In this document: positions 39,772-48,967 of the stretch, piece by piece | Position numbering within the stretch: position 1 is the first letter of the stretch | Layout: each line of letters opens with the position of its first letter | Source of the DNA: Streptomyces curacoi | GTDB taxonomy: Bacteria; Actinomycetota; Actinomycetes; Streptomycetales; Streptomycetaceae | Assembly (NCBI RefSeq): GCF_001513975.1 | Contig: NZ_KQ947990.1 | Location: 242,095 to 306,094 of the forward strand | Length of the DNA stretch: 64,000 nucleotides | Direction of reading: 5' to 3' | The notes under the pieces: generated by a model | Told to the model about the DNA's origin: nothing | The model's database searches: none | The model's input: only the letters and a program-made list of their open reading frames with translations | Position numbers and translations under genes: made by a program

Positions 39772-40392
39772 ATGACCATCGCCCGTGAACCTCACTCCGA
39801 CCACCCCTACCCCGACCACCCCTACCCCGACCTGCACGGACACGGTCTGCGTCTGCTCCCCTGGCGGGCTGAGTCCGAGGCCGACGTCGAGACCTGGTTC
39901 CGGGGGCGCACCGACCCCGAGTTCCGGCGCTGGAACACCCCGTTGAGGATCACCACGGACCTGGACAGCGCCCGGGAGTCCCTGCGCGACGCGGCGCAGA
40001 ACACGGCGGAGGGCGCCTCGGCGTCGTACTGCGTCACCGACGCGGCGACCGGCGCGCCCCTCGGGCACATCGGCGTCAACCTCATCAACCGGGTCATGAA
40101 CTCCGCCCGCGTCGGCTACTGGGTGCTCCCCGAGGCCCGCGGCCGTCGGGTCGCCACCCACGCGCTCGCCCTCGTCGCCCGCTGGGCTCTCAGCGAGCCC
40201 GGGCTGGGCCTGTACCGACTCGAACTCGACCACGCAGACGGCCATGACTCCTCCTGCCATATCGCCGAGCGGTGCGGTTTCCGGTACGAGGGGACGCTGC
40301 GGGGCGCGATATGGCAGGCGGAGCGGCACGACGCGTACCGGGACATGCATCTGCACGCGCGGCTGGCGACGGACCTGGACGTCAACCTGTAG
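39772..40392 (+). CDS. GNAT-family N-acetyltransferase (RimJ/RimL type)
   Basis: About 206 residues from ATG 39772. The acetyl-CoA motif VGYWVLPEARGRRVATHAL (about residues 114-132) and the RimJ-like ending AERCGFRYEGTLRGAIWQ are intact. A duplicated HPYPDHPYPD lies near the N-terminus. It transfers acetyl from acetyl-CoA to an amine, possibly a ribosomal protein N-terminus or a small molecule; the substrate is not evident. Confidence 0.88.
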   Translation: MTIAREPHSDHPYPDHPYPDLHGHGLRLLPWRAESEADVETWFRGRTDPEFRRWNTPLRITTDLDSARESLRDAAQNTAEGASASYCVTDAATGAPLGHIGVNLINRVMNSARVGYWVLPEARGRRVATHALALVARWALSEPGLGLYRLELDHADGHDSSCHIAERCGFRYEGTLRGAIWQAERHDAYRDMHLHARLATDLDVNL

Positions 40393-40513
40393 GCCACCGG
40401 GCCCGTGAACCCGGAGCCTCGCAACCCCCGCCTGAGAGTGGGGTCTTGTGTCGGCTTCGTGTCCGCGGCGGAAAAGGGTGCACAACCGCCCCCCGGGCGC
40501 GGGATCATGAGGT

Positions 40514-41386
40514 ATGCGCCCGGACGACTGGTACTGCACCCAGGACCTCACCGGCTTCCTCTCCCATGCCGGAAGCTTCCTGCGGTCCCGCCCCGATCTG
40601 CACACCGTCGCCCTGACGGTGACGGAGACGCTGCGCACGAGCGGGCTGCGTGCGTACGGCGACGAGGCGCCCGTGTTCGGTGTGCTGGAGCTGGACGGGC
40701 AGGTACGGGCCGCCTACTTCCGCACCCCGCCCTTCCGGCTGAACGTCACCCCTCTCACCCCCGCCGAGGCCGAATCCCTCGCCGCCCACCTGGTCGCCCT
40801 CGGCCACTCGGTCCCCGGCGTCATCGCGGCCCGCGACACCGCGGAGGCCTTCGTCGCCGCCTGGCGCCGCCACACGGGCGCCCGGGCCGCCGTCAGCCAG
40901 CGCCAACGCCTCTACCGGCTCGGCAACCTGACCGTTCCGCACCCCCTGCCGCCGGGCCGGGCGCGAGCCGCGGGCAAGGAGGACCGGGACCGACTGATCC
41001 GCTGGTACGGCGAGTTCGTCGAGTCGGTCGGCGACCACGCCGCCCGCGACGCCGCCGGCTGGGCCGACTCACGGATCTCCTACGGTGGCGTCACCTTCTG
41101 GGAGGGCGAGGACAGCACCCCCCTGTCCATGGCCGGCGTGACCCCGCTGGTCGCCGGCCAGGTCCGGATCGCCCCCGTCTACACCCCGGCCGGACTGCGC
41201 GGACGCGGCTACGCGGGCGCGGTCACCGCACAGGTCAGCCGGGCCGTGCTCGCCTCCGGGGTGCGCGAGGTACTGCTCTTCACGGACCTGGCCAACCAGA
41301 CCAGCAACAGCCTCTACCAGCGCATCGGTTACCGGGCGGTGGCCGACTTCGCAGCGTACGACTTCCGGGGCGCCCGGGACTTCTAG
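40514..41386 (+). CDS. two-domain GNAT acetyltransferase
   Basis: 290 residues. The N-terminal half (about 1-140) is a degenerate GNAT-like domain; the C-terminal half holds a working acetyl-CoA motif VYTPAGLRGRGYAGAVTAQV (about 210-230, R/Q-x-x-G-x-G/A form) and LANQTSNSLYQRIGYRAV. It belongs to the actinobacterial 'GNAT with N-terminal extension' type. The substrate is unknown. No link to the neighbours is apparent. Confidence 0.85.
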   Translation: MRPDDWYCTQDLTGFLSHAGSFLRSRPDLHTVALTVTETLRTSGLRAYGDEAPVFGVLELDGQVRAAYFRTPPFRLNVTPLTPAEAESLAAHLVALGHSVPGVIAARDTAEAFVAAWRRHTGARAAVSQRQRLYRLGNLTVPHPLPPGRARAAGKEDRDRLIRWYGEFVESVGDHAARDAAGWADSRISYGGVTFWEGEDSTPLSMAGVTPLVAGQVRIAPVYTPAGLRGRGYAGAVTAQVSRAVLASGVREVLLFTDLANQTSNSLYQRIGYRAVADFAAYDFRGARDF

Positions 41387-41593
41387 AGCCGCTCATGGCC
41401 GGTCCTAGATGAAGGCCACTTGAGCAAGACGGCGCGGAGCCGTTCGCCGTTGTCCGACTTCTGGACCATCTGCCGCGCCGGTCTGTCCATCCGCGGTCGG
41501 AGTAAATCCTGTCTCCGTGATGGATTCGCCCAACTCCAGTACACGAAAGGGTGGGTGCGTCCCATTCGCCACGACCCCAAGGACCTCCCCCAC

Positions 41594-43174
41594 GTGCGAA
41601 GCAGTCGAATAGCTTCTGTCCTGGCGGCCAGTGCCGTCGCCACCCTGGTTCCCGCGCTCGCACCGGCCCCGGCGTCCGCCGCGCAGAATCCCCTGAGCCA
41701 GTACCTTCAGCAGAAGCCGGCCTGGCACCGCTGTGACAGCTCGACGCCGGCGTCCTTCCAGTGCGCCACGATCAAGGTGCCGCTCGACTACCGGCGCCCC
41801 GGCGGCAAGAAGCTCGACCTCGCGATATCGAGGCTGAAGGCGGGCAGCCAGAGTGAGCGTCGCGGCGCGCTCCTGATCAACCCGGGAGGTCCGGGCGGCT
41901 CGGGCCTCGACATGCCGCAGCTGCTGGCGAGCGAGCTGCCGAAGTCCGTGAAGAACAAGTACGACCTCGTGGGCTTCGACCCGCGGGGCGTCGGCCAGAG
42001 CTCTCCCGTCGGCTGCGGCCTGACGCCCGGCGAGGAGAACTGGGAACGGCCGTACAAGGCCGAGACGTTCGCCAAGGACGTCAAGTGGGCGCGGACCGTC
42101 GCCGAGAAGTGCTACGCCAAGCAGGGCGACAAGCTGCGCCACATCACCACCCGCAACACCGCCCGGGACATGGACGTGATCCGTGCCGTGCTCGGCGAGA
42201 AGAAGATCTCCTACCTGGGGTACTCGTACGGCACCTACCTCGGCGCGGTCTACACGCAGATGTTCCCCAAGCGCTCCGACCGCTTCGTGCTGGACAGCGC
42301 GGTCGACCCGGCGCGGATCTGGCGCGGCATGATCCAGGTCTGGGCGGAGGGCGCCGAGCCCGCCTTCACCAGGTGGACGGAGTGGACCGCCGAGCGGAAC
42401 TCCACGTACAAGCTGGGGGAGACCCCCGAGGCGGTCCGCAAGGCCTTCTACGACCTGGTCGCCCGGGCCGACCGCGAGCCGCTCGACCTCGACGGGACCA
42501 AGCTGACCGGTGATGACATCCGCGTCGGCAGCCGGGCCATGTTCTTCAGCGTGCGGGACGCCGCCGAGGCGGTCGTCGAGCTGAAGAAGGCCGCCGAAGG
42601 CCGTTCCCCGTCCGCTGACCGGGAGACCAGGACCCACACGCCGGCTCCGCCGTCGTTCGGCCGCGCCGCGCCGGAGGACAACGGCACCGCCGCCTTCTGG
42701 ACCGTCCTGTGCGCCGACACGCGCGAGTGGCCGCGCGATCCCGAGCAGTACCGCGCCGACGCGATCCGGGACAAGGCCAAGTACCCGCTGTACGGCGACT
42801 TCGCGTCCGGCATCAAGCCGTGCGCGTTCTGGAAGACGAACGGCAGCGAGCCCGCCACCAGGATCGACAACAAGGTCGGCGCGCTGATCCTGCAGAACGA
42901 GTGGGATTCCCAGACGCCCCTGGCCAGCGGTCAGGGCCTGCGCCGGGTCATGAAGGGCGCGAAGATGGTCACGGTCCTCGGCGGTGTCGGACACGGCATC
43001 TACGGCACCAAGTCGTGCGCCGACAAGACGGCCACGGCCTATCTGACCACGGGCAAGCTGCCGGTGAAGGACGCCACCTGCCAGGCCGCTCCGGAAGCAC
43101 GCGAGCGTGGCGGCGCCAACCCGCTGCCGCTGCCGACGCCTCCGGGTCTGCCGGGCCTGGGCGGCCGTTCCTGA
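41594..43174 (+). CDS. secreted alpha/beta-hydrolase peptidase (SlpD/SlpE-like tripeptidyl aminopeptidase, S33)
   Basis: About 526 residues. A Sec signal (SRIASVLAASAVATLVPALA, cleavage after APASA) starts the chain. Nucleophile LGYSYGTYLG (about residue 216), acid NEWDSQTPLASGQ and histidine GVGHGIYGTKSC form the triad. The region GGPGGSGLDMP supplies the oxyanion hole. Such enzymes remove tripeptides from protein N-termini outside the cell. The cysteines after the histidine fit the family's C-terminal TAP-like domain. Two GTG starts are possible, 41594 (used) and 41555. A strong hairpin follows the gene. Confidence 0.92.
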   Translation: MRSSRIASVLAASAVATLVPALAPAPASAAQNPLSQYLQQKPAWHRCDSSTPASFQCATIKVPLDYRRPGGKKLDLAISRLKAGSQSERRGALLINPGGPGGSGLDMPQLLASELPKSVKNKYDLVGFDPRGVGQSSPVGCGLTPGEENWERPYKAETFAKDVKWARTVAEKCYAKQGDKLRHITTRNTARDMDVIRAVLGEKKISYLGYSYGTYLGAVYTQMFPKRSDRFVLDSAVDPARIWRGMIQVWAEGAEPAFTRWTEWTAERNSTYKLGETPEAVRKAFYDLVARADREPLDLDGTKLTGDDIRVGSRAMFFSVRDAAEAVVELKKAAEGRSPSADRETRTHTPAPPSFGRAAPEDNGTAAFWTVLCADTREWPRDPEQYRADAIRDKAKYPLYGDFASGIKPCAFWKTNGSEPATRIDNKVGALILQNEWDSQTPLASGQGLRRVMKGAKMVTVLGGVGHGIYGTKSCADKTATAYLTTGKLPVKDATCQAAPEARERGGANPLPLPTPPGLPGLGGRS

Positions 43175-43195
43175 ACCCGGGGCAAGGTGAGTTTC

Positions 43196-43229
43196 GTGTG
43201 GGGCCCTCCTCCTGCGGTGGGCCCCACAC
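43196..43229. terminator. hairpin terminator after the peptidase gene
   Basis: Perfect 11-bp stem GTGTGGGGCCC / GGGCCCCACAC with a 12-base loop, 22 bases after the stop codon. Confidence 0.8.
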
Positions 43230-43268
43230 GGCTGGTTCGGTCGAAGACCGCAAGGAAGGGAGTACGGG

Positions 43269-43475
43269 GTGCGCCGGTTGGCCGGCCTGGTGATCTTGAT
43301 CGCGGCGGCGGCACTCGCGTTCTGGCTGGCCCTCGGGCCGTCAGCCGACTGGGAGGGTCCTGTGCGGTTTGCACGCTTCGCCCTCGTGCTGGGCTGCATG
43401 GCGACGATCGCCGGAAGCGTACGGCTGATCCACCCCGACCGGCCCGAGGAGGAGCCGGCCCAGACCGACGGATGA
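43269..43475 (+). CDS. small two-helix membrane protein
   Basis: 68 residues. Helices at about residues 4-22 (LAGLVILIAAAALAFWLAL) and 33-52 (RFALVLGCMATIAGSVRL), with an acidic polar tail RPEEEPAQTDG. The GTG start is preceded by AAGGAAGGGAG. No known domain. Its coding reality rests on codon use, ribosome site and membrane pattern. Confidence 0.6.
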   Translation: MRRLAGLVILIAAAALAFWLALGPSADWEGPVRFARFALVLGCMATIAGSVRLIHPDRPEEEPAQTDG

Positions 43476-43639
43476 CCCGTGGGGTTCGACGCGGCGGCAG
43501 CCCCTGGATGAATGAGTCCGATGTTCTACCGCCGACGCACTTCGTAGACGACTGCGACTAGGATCGACCGGGACATCGCGTGCCGATCACCGGCTGGGTG
43601 AGGCATGGAGGTGTCAGAAGGTGCCTTCGGAGGCATTCC

Positions 43640-44029
43640 TTGTCAGTTGAGTTGAACCACACGATCGTCCACGCCCGGGACAACCGGGAGTCCGCCCAGT
43701 TCTTCGCGGACCTGCTGGGCCTTGAGATCACCGCGGAGTGGGGCCCGTTCATCGCGGTCGGCCTGAGCAACGGCGTCACGCTGGACTTCGCCACGATCCC
43801 CGCGGACGACATCGCCATGCAGCACTACGCCTTCCTGGTGTCCGAGGAGGAGTTCGACGCCGCGTACGCGCGGATCAGCGAGCGCGGCATCGAGCACTAC
43901 GCCGACCCGCACCGGCAACAGCCCGGCGCGATCAACCACCACGACGGTGGCCGCGGGGTGTACTTCATGGATCCGGCGGGCCATGCCATGGAGCTGATCA
44001 CCGTGCCGTACGGCGGCTGGACCTCGTAA
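43640..44029 (+). CDS. VOC-family (glyoxalase-like) protein
   Basis: 129 residues if TTG 43640 is the start: CGGAGG stands six bases before it and the product MSVELNHTIVHARDN begins where relatives do. One VOC fold with metal-ligand positions His (NHTIVHA), the middle NHHDGGRGVYFMDPAGH and final Glu in AMELITVPY. Likely a dioxygenase, isomerase or resistance protein of unknown substrate. Monocistronic, with a strong terminator after. Confidence 0.85.
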   Translation: MSVELNHTIVHARDNRESAQFFADLLGLEITAEWGPFIAVGLSNGVTLDFATIPADDIAMQHYAFLVSEEEFDAAYARISERGIEHYADPHRQQPGAINHHDGGRGVYFMDPAGHAMELITVPYGGWTS

Positions 44030-44040
44030 GCACATGCCCC

Positions 44041-44073
44041 GAGGGCCGCACCCCAGCCCAGGGTGCGGCCCTC
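44041..44073. terminator. bidirectional hairpin terminator
   Basis: Perfect 13-bp stem GAGGGCCGCACCC / GGGTGCGGCCCTC with a 7-base loop, 12 bases after the VOC stop and before the convergent pdxH. Confidence 0.88.
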
Positions 44074-44217
44074 CATCGCTGCTTGTGCCCGATGTGCTCG
44101 CGGTCGGTGCTGCGCTTACCTGAGCCGCCGCCAGGCGGGGATCCCGCCCTCCGTGGTTGACGCCGCACGCCGGCAGAGGACCCGTAAGCCATCACCGGCA
44201 CCAAAGGAAACGGTGTC

Positions 44218-44880
44218 TCAGGGCCAGAGCAGTTCCTTGGCCCACCCCTCCTCCGTGCGGCGGTAGCGCAACCGCACATGCCGTCGCGCGGCGTCGCCCT
44301 GGAAGAACTCCACCTCGTCGGGGCGCAGGCGGTACAGGGTCCAGGACGGGACCGGGGCGTCCGGCTCACGCTGGGTCCGGTCCCAGGCCGCCTGCGACTG
44401 CTGCCGCAACTCCTCCAAGGAGGAGAGGACTTCGCTCTGACGGCCGGTCAGCGCCGCGGCCAGCGCGCCGGTGGAGCGGGCGTGCAGGTCGGCCTGGGAC
44501 TCGGCGGACGGGGCGCCCGTGACCGGGCCGCGGACTCGCACCTGGCGGCCCTGCGCCGGCCAGTAGAAGCCGAGGGCCGCGTAGGGGCGGGCGGTGAGCT
44601 GGCGGCCCTTGCGGCTGCCGGCATGGGTCGCGAAGGACCAGCCGGACGCGTCGGCGCCGTGCAGCATCACGGTCCGTACGTCCGGCAGGCCCCCCTCGTC
44701 GGCCGTGGCGAGGGACATGGTGTGCGGTTCCACCTGCCCTGCCGCGACCGCCTCCGCGAACCAGGCCGTGTAGAGAGCGAGGGGGTCGGCGGGTGCGGTG
44801 GCCGGGTCGAAGTCCGGCAACTCGGTGACCGCCGGGTCCCACACCCGCAGCGGCCTCAACAACTCATGAAGATCCGGCAT
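44218..44880 (-). CDS. pdxH: pyridoxamine 5'-phosphate oxidase
   Basis: 220 residues. It oxidises pyridoxamine- or pyridoxine-5'-phosphate to PLP with FMN and oxygen. FMN-contact segments VRTVMLHGAD, FATHAGSRKGRQL and ALGFYWPAQGRQVRVRGPV are in order (about residues 68-120), and the C-terminus RHVRLRYRRTEEGWAKELLWP-like end is family-typical. The N-terminus overlaps the end of the preceding PPOX gene by 17 bases, so the two share a transcript. Confidence 0.9.
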   Translation of the reverse strand: MPDLHELLRPLRVWDPAVTELPDFDPATAPADPLALYTAWFAEAVAAGQVEPHTMSLATADEGGLPDVRTVMLHGADASGWSFATHAGSRKGRQLTARPYAALGFYWPAQGRQVRVRGPVTGAPSAESQADLHARSTGALAAALTGRQSEVLSSLEELRQQSQAAWDRTQREPDAPVPSWTLYRLRPDEVEFFQGDAARRHVRLRYRRTEEGWAKELLWP

Positions 44881-45322
44881 GCTCCGGAGCGTAGTCGGCC
44901 ACGGAACCCAGGTCGGACGACACCCAGCGCTCGGGCCTCATCCGGATGACCACACTCTCGCCGTGGTTCTTCAGAGAGAACTCCACATAGGAGTCGACCG
45001 TCTCGGCCGGCAGATAGCGGGCCGACATTTCCCGGAGTTGCTCGACGGTGCCGGGGGCCGTCTCGACGACCGGTCCCTCCACCGACACGTACCGGACGGT
45101 GGGTTCGAGCCGGTCGACCATCAGGGAGAACCGGCCTGCCGCCTGGATCAGCTGGTTCTTCCGGGAGTCCGGCCCGGTCAGGATCCACACATCGCCGCCG
45201 GGCTCGTACTGGTACCAGATCGGCACGGTCAGCGGCGCGCGCCCCGTGCCGGCGTCGACCGCCAGCGCGGCGATGTGCGGCTCGGCCAGGAACTCTTCAC
45301 GCTCTTCGCGGGTCAGGGCCAT
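44864..45322 (-). CDS. pyridoxamine-5'-phosphate-oxidase-like (split-barrel) flavin/F420 protein
   Basis: 152 residues, start ATG 45322 after CTGGAGGAAAC. Split-barrel PPOX fold: REEREEFLAEPHIAALAV, LTVPIWYQYEPGGDVWILTG, RFSLMVDRLEPTVRYVSVEG. Family members bind FMN or F420 and reduce diverse compounds. It is translated just ahead of pdxH with overlap, but is not itself a PLP enzyme of the PdxH type because it lacks the C-terminal substrate motif. Confidence 0.85.
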   Translation of the reverse strand: MALTREEREEFLAEPHIAALAVDAGTGRAPLTVPIWYQYEPGGDVWILTGPDSRKNQLIQAAGRFSLMVDRLEPTVRYVSVEGPVVETAPGTVEQLREMSARYLPAETVDSYVEFSLKNHGESVVIRMRPERWVSSDLGSVADYAPEHAGSS

Positions 45323-45354
45323 GCCTGTTTCCTCCAGATGTGCTCTCGACGGTC

Positions 45355-46527
45355 TCAATCCCTGCCCAGTACCAACGTCCCCGACGAGCAGAACCATCCC
45401 CCGGTCGCCGATGCCACCCCCAATCGCGGCAACTCCCCGTCTTGCCCGCGCACTTGGCGCTCACCGCACTCGCCCCGCAGTTGCCGTACCGCCTCCACGA
45501 GCAGGAACAGCCCCCGCATCCCGGGGTGTTGGGCGGACAGCCCGCCCCCGTCCGTGTTGACCGGCAGCTCCCCGCCCCGCACCAGCAGCCGCCCCTTCTC
45601 CACGAACGCCCCGCCCTCGCCCTTCCCGCAGAAGCCGAGGTCCTCCAGGGTCACCAGGGTCATGTAGGTGAAGGCGTCGTAGAGCTCGGCGAAGTCGATC
45701 TCCTCCGGCCGCACCCCGGCCCGTTCGAAGGCGAGCCGCCCGCTCACCGCCGCCGGGCCCGTAGTGAAGTCGGGCCACTCGGACATGGCGGCGTGCGAGA
45801 CGTGCTCGCCCGTGCCGAGCACCCACACGGGTGCCGTACGGCAGTCCCGTACGAACTCCTCGGCGGCCAGCAGCACCGCCGCGCCGCCGTCGGAACGGAG
45901 GCAGCAGTGCAGTCTGGTGAAGGGGTCCGCGATCATCGGCCCGCTCAGCACGTCGTCGACCGTGATCGGGTCGCGGAACATCGCCTCGGGGTTCAGGGCC
46001 GCGTTCGCTCTCGCCTGGACGGCCACCTGCGCCAACTGCTCGACGGTCGTGCCGTGTTCGATCATGTGGCGGCGGGCGGCCATGGCGTACTTGGCGATCA
46101 GGGTGTGGCCGTAGGGGACCTCGAACTGCAGGGGGCCGCGCGAGCCGAAGGAGAGGTCGCCGGTGCGCCGTCCCGCCCTGATGTCCGCGCGGGCCGTCGA
46201 GCCGTAGACCAGCAGTACGGCGTTGGCGTGCCCCTGGGCGATGGCGTCCGCCGCGTGGGCCGCCATGACCTCCCAGGTGGAGCCGCCGACGGAGGTGGAG
46301 TCGACCCAGGTGGGGCGCAGGCCCAGGTACTCGGCCACCTCGACGGGGGCGAGGGTGCCGAGCCCGGCGGAGGCGAAGCCGTCCACCACCTCCCGGCCCA
46401 GCCCCGCGTCGGCCAGCGCGCGACGGGCCGCCTGTGCGTGCAGGGCGTACGGGGTCGCGTTCTCCACCCGCCCGCAGTCGGAGAGGGACACGCCGACGAC
46501 GGCGACTTTCCGGCTCCCGGGAGTCAT
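45355..46527 (-). CDS. thiolase-like lipid-transfer protein (SCP-x type, no catalytic Cys seen)
   Basis: 390 residues from ATG 46527 (GGAGG upstream). Thiolase fold: VAVVGVSLSDCG, QAARRALADAGLG, the strand DSTSVGGSTWEVMAAHAA where thiolases have the nucleophile Cys (here Ser/Gly), and the C-terminal FAELYDAFTYMTLVTLEDLG and NTDGGGLSAQHPGMRG with His kept. So it is not a normal Claisen thiolase; it may be an aldolase-type or a non-catalytic partner. It is divergent from an acyl-CoA dehydrogenase with an operator copy between. No DUF35 is beside it; those at 38800 or 55226 are candidate partners. Confidence 0.85.
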   Translation of the reverse strand: MTPGSRKVAVVGVSLSDCGRVENATPYALHAQAARRALADAGLGREVVDGFASAGLGTLAPVEVAEYLGLRPTWVDSTSVGGSTWEVMAAHAADAIAQGHANAVLLVYGSTARADIRAGRRTGDLSFGSRGPLQFEVPYGHTLIAKYAMAARRHMIEHGTTVEQLAQVAVQARANAALNPEAMFRDPITVDDVLSGPMIADPFTRLHCCLRSDGGAAVLLAAEEFVRDCRTAPVWVLGTGEHVSHAAMSEWPDFTTGPAAVSGRLAFERAGVRPEEIDFAELYDAFTYMTLVTLEDLGFCGKGEGGAFVEKGRLLVRGGELPVNTDGGGLSAQHPGMRGLFLLVEAVRQLRGECGERQVRGQDGELPRLGVASATGGWFCSSGTLVLGRD

Positions 46528-46571
46528 GCGAGGCCTCCAACCCCTGTGCATCTCGCTCGGACCCTCCTAAT

Positions 46572-46586
46572 ATGACGGGCCGTCAG
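46572..46586. promoter_or_regulatory. shared operator copy 8 (one mismatch at outer base)
   Basis: ATGACGGGCCGTCAG; the inner 13 bases TGACGG-G-CCGTCA are a perfect palindrome, and AT follows. It lies 18 bases before the dehydrogenase ATG and 45 from the thiolase-like start, serving both. Confidence 0.75.
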
Positions 46587-46603
46587 ATGCGGAGGGAAGA
46601 GCC

Positions 46604-47797
46604 ATGGACGCCAGCTTCACCCCCGAACAGGACGAGATCCGCCGCACCCTCCGCGAGCTGCTCCGCCAACGCCGCGGCCGGGAACCGCGCACCGCCGTGG
46701 ACACCCCCGCCGGGTACGACCCCGCCTTGTGGACCGCCCTCGCCGAACAGCTCGGCCTGCCCGGACTCGCCCTTTCGGAGGCGTACGGCGGTGTCGGCTG
46801 CTCGGTGACCGAGCTCGCCCTGGCCTGCGAGGAGGTGGGGCGGGCGCTCTGCCCCTCCCCGCTGCTCGGCACCGCCGTCCTCGCCGCTCCGCTGATCGCG
46901 GCCCTCGGCACGGAGGCCCAGCGCGCCGGACTGCTGCCCCGCCTCGCCTCCGGCGCGCTCACCGCCACCCTCGCCGTCCCCGGCACCGCACTCGCCACCG
47001 CCCTGGCCCTCACCGGCGCGAACGGCGGCGACTGGGCCGGTGGCGGGCGCGCCGGGGGCGTGCAGGCGCGGCGGGTGCAGGGCGGCTGGCGGCTGTACGG
47101 GCAGGCCGACCAGGTGCTGGACGGGCACAGCGCGGGGCTCTTGGTGGTCGCCGCGCACACCGGGGGGTTCGCGCGGTCACGGACGCTGCTCTTCCTGGTG
47201 CCGGGGGACGCGGCAGGGGTGGTACGGGTGCGGCAGACCGCGCTGGACGCCACCCGGTCGCAGGCCCGCCTCCAACTCCGCGAGGCCGAGGCGGAGTTGC
47301 TGGGTGAGGAGAACGGTCGGGACGTCCTTGCCGCCCTCGCCGCCGTCGGCGCCGGCGCCGCTGCCGTCCTCGCCTGCGAGGCCGTGGGAGCGGCCGACCG
47401 GGCGCTGGAGCAGACCGTGGAGTACGTCAGGCAGCGGGAGCAGTTCGGGCGGGCGATCGGGTCCTTCCAGGCGGTGAAGCACCGGCTGGCGGATGTGTAC
47501 GTGGGTGTGCAGGCGGCCCGCTCGGCGGCGTACTACGCGGCGTGGGCCGTACCGCATGGGGAGCGCGTGGGCGGGCTGGCGCTCGCGCAGGCCCTGGAGG
47601 CACTGCGGACCGCGTCCGCCGAGGGCATCCAGCTCCACGGCGGCATCGGTTTCACCTGGGAGCACCAGGCCCACCTGTACTTCAAGCGGGCCGCCGGCGA
47701 CGAGCTGCTCTTCGGGCCGGTCCACCGGCTGCGGGCCCACGCCGCCGACACGGCCCGCCTCTTCGAGACGTCCGAGCGGCGGGAGGTGGCGGTGTGA
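46604..47797 (+). CDS. acyl-CoA dehydrogenase
   Basis: 397 residues. The N-terminal helical domain (FTPEQDEIRRTLRELLRQR) and C-terminal domain (YVRQREQFGRAIGSFQAVKHRL, LHGGIGFTWEHQAHLYFKRA) are normal. The middle beta-domain is present but poorly conserved: the FAD loop of the family (WCQGxSEPxAGSD) is not visible, and the region TATLAVPGTALATALALTG stands there. So FAD binding may be weak or the enzyme may be a partner subunit. It overlaps by four bases with the F420-type gene behind it. Confidence 0.88.
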   Translation: MDASFTPEQDEIRRTLRELLRQRRGREPRTAVDTPAGYDPALWTALAEQLGLPGLALSEAYGGVGCSVTELALACEEVGRALCPSPLLGTAVLAAPLIAALGTEAQRAGLLPRLASGALTATLAVPGTALATALALTGANGGDWAGGGRAGGVQARRVQGGWRLYGQADQVLDGHSAGLLVVAAHTGGFARSRTLLFLVPGDAAGVVRVRQTALDATRSQARLQLREAEAELLGEENGRDVLAALAAVGAGAAAVLACEAVGAADRALEQTVEYVRQREQFGRAIGSFQAVKHRLADVYVGVQAARSAAYYAAWAVPHGERVGGLALAQALEALRTASAEGIQLHGGIGFTWEHQAHLYFKRAAGDELLFGPVHRLRAHAADTARLFETSERREVAV

Positions 47798-48267
47798 TCG
47801 GCGTCCGCGTGGTGCAGAAGGTGTCCTCGACGCGGGGCTTCGCCAAGGTCGCCCCCCATGTCATCCCCGCGCTCGACCGTGCCGTGCACCGGCTCACGCG
47901 CGGGAAGGTGCTGCTCAGCGCGCAGCTGCTGCCCGGCGTGATCCTGACCTCCACCGGTGCCCGCAGCGGCCTGCCCCGCCGTACGCCGCTGGCCTGCATG
48001 CCCGAGGAGGGCGGCCGCAGCTGGATCCTCGTCGGCTCCAACTTCGGGCGCGCCGGACACCCCGCCTGGACCGCGAACCTGCTGGCCCATCCGGACGCCG
48101 AGATCAGCTGGCAGGGCCGGGACATCCCCGTCACGGCCCGGCTGCTGGAGGGCGAGGAGCGGGCGGCCGTCTGGCGGGCGGTGCTCGCCTTCTGGCCGCC
48201 GTACGCCACGTACCAGGCCCGGGTGGCGCGACAGATCCGGCTCTTCAGGATCGTCCGCAGGTCATAG
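47794..48267 (+). CDS. nitroreductase-family deazaflavin (F420)-dependent protein
   Basis: 157 residues, GTG start overlapping the dehydrogenase stop (GTGA, 47794-47797) with GGGAGG before it. Split-barrel Ddn-like domain: LLPGVILTSTGARSGLPRRTPL and VGSNFGRAGHPAWTANLLAHPD are the hallmarks of F420-dependent Ddn/quinone reductases. It would reduce an enone or quinone with F420H2. In the regulon it could act on an unsaturated ketone. Confidence 0.88.
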   Translation: MIGVRVVQKVSSTRGFAKVAPHVIPALDRAVHRLTRGKVLLSAQLLPGVILTSTGARSGLPRRTPLACMPEEGGRSWILVGSNFGRAGHPAWTANLLAHPDAEISWQGRDIPVTARLLEGEERAAVWRAVLAFWPPYATYQARVARQIRLFRIVRRS

Positions 48268-48885
48268 CGTGGCCAGGCGCTGGACGAGGAGGAACGCGCC
48301 GATCCCCAGCATCGCCGCGCCCGACGTACGGGTGACCGCCCGCGCCGCCGCGGGACGGGCGCCGAGGACCGCGCGGGCGGCCAGGCCCACCGTCAGATAG
48401 ACGGCGGCGCAGCACGCCATGTGGAGCAGGCCGAGGACGGCGGTCTGGGCGGGGACCGGCAGGTGCTCGCCCTTCGTCACCAGGAACTGGGGTAGCACGG
48501 AGAGGTAGAGCAGCAGGCCCTTGGGGTTCAGGCCGCTGATCGTGGCACCGCGCAGGAAGACCCGGGCCGGGCTCGCCGCCACGTTCTCCTCGGCCGCTCC
48601 CGGCGTACCCGGCCGGCGCAGCACCCCCCACCCCAGCCACACCAGATACGCGGCACCGGCCGCCGTCAGGGCGGTCAGCAGCCCCGGCTCGCTCGCCACC
48701 AGCACCGCCAGACCGGCCACCGCCAGGACCGTGTGCAGCGCGTATCCGGTGACCAGGCCCGCCACCGCCGGCACCGGCGAGCGGTCGCGCAGCCCGGCCG
48801 AGATCGCGTAGGCCCAGTCGGCGCCCGGCACGCAGACGAGCAGCAGGTCGATGGCGAGGAAGGAAATGAGCAGTCCGGAGTCCAT
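48262..48885 (-). CDS. LysE/RhtB-family amino-acid exporter
   Basis: 207 residues, six hydrophobic helices. Begins MDSGLLISFLAIDLLLVCVPG and carries the family's GADWAYAISAGLRDR and SGLNPKGLLLYLSVLPQF (with Asn-Pro-Lys). Exports an amino acid or homoserine-like compound. Divergent from the AsnC-type gene across 82 bases, so the two are a classic regulator/exporter pair. Overlaps the end of the convergent F420-type gene by six bases. Confidence 0.9.
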   Translation of the reverse strand: MDSGLLISFLAIDLLLVCVPGADWAYAISAGLRDRSPVPAVAGLVTGYALHTVLAVAGLAVLVASEPGLLTALTAAGAAYLVWLGWGVLRRPGTPGAAEENVAASPARVFLRGATISGLNPKGLLLYLSVLPQFLVTKGEHLPVPAQTAVLGLLHMACCAAVYLTVGLAARAVLGARPAAARAVTRTSGAAMLGIGAFLLVQRLATL

Positions 48886-48967
48886 GGTGGCGACATTAGG
48901 CGGGAATGGCCCGAAAGTGTTGTCGAACTTTTCCCGCCAGCCATCGAAATGAGGGAAGATCTGTCTC

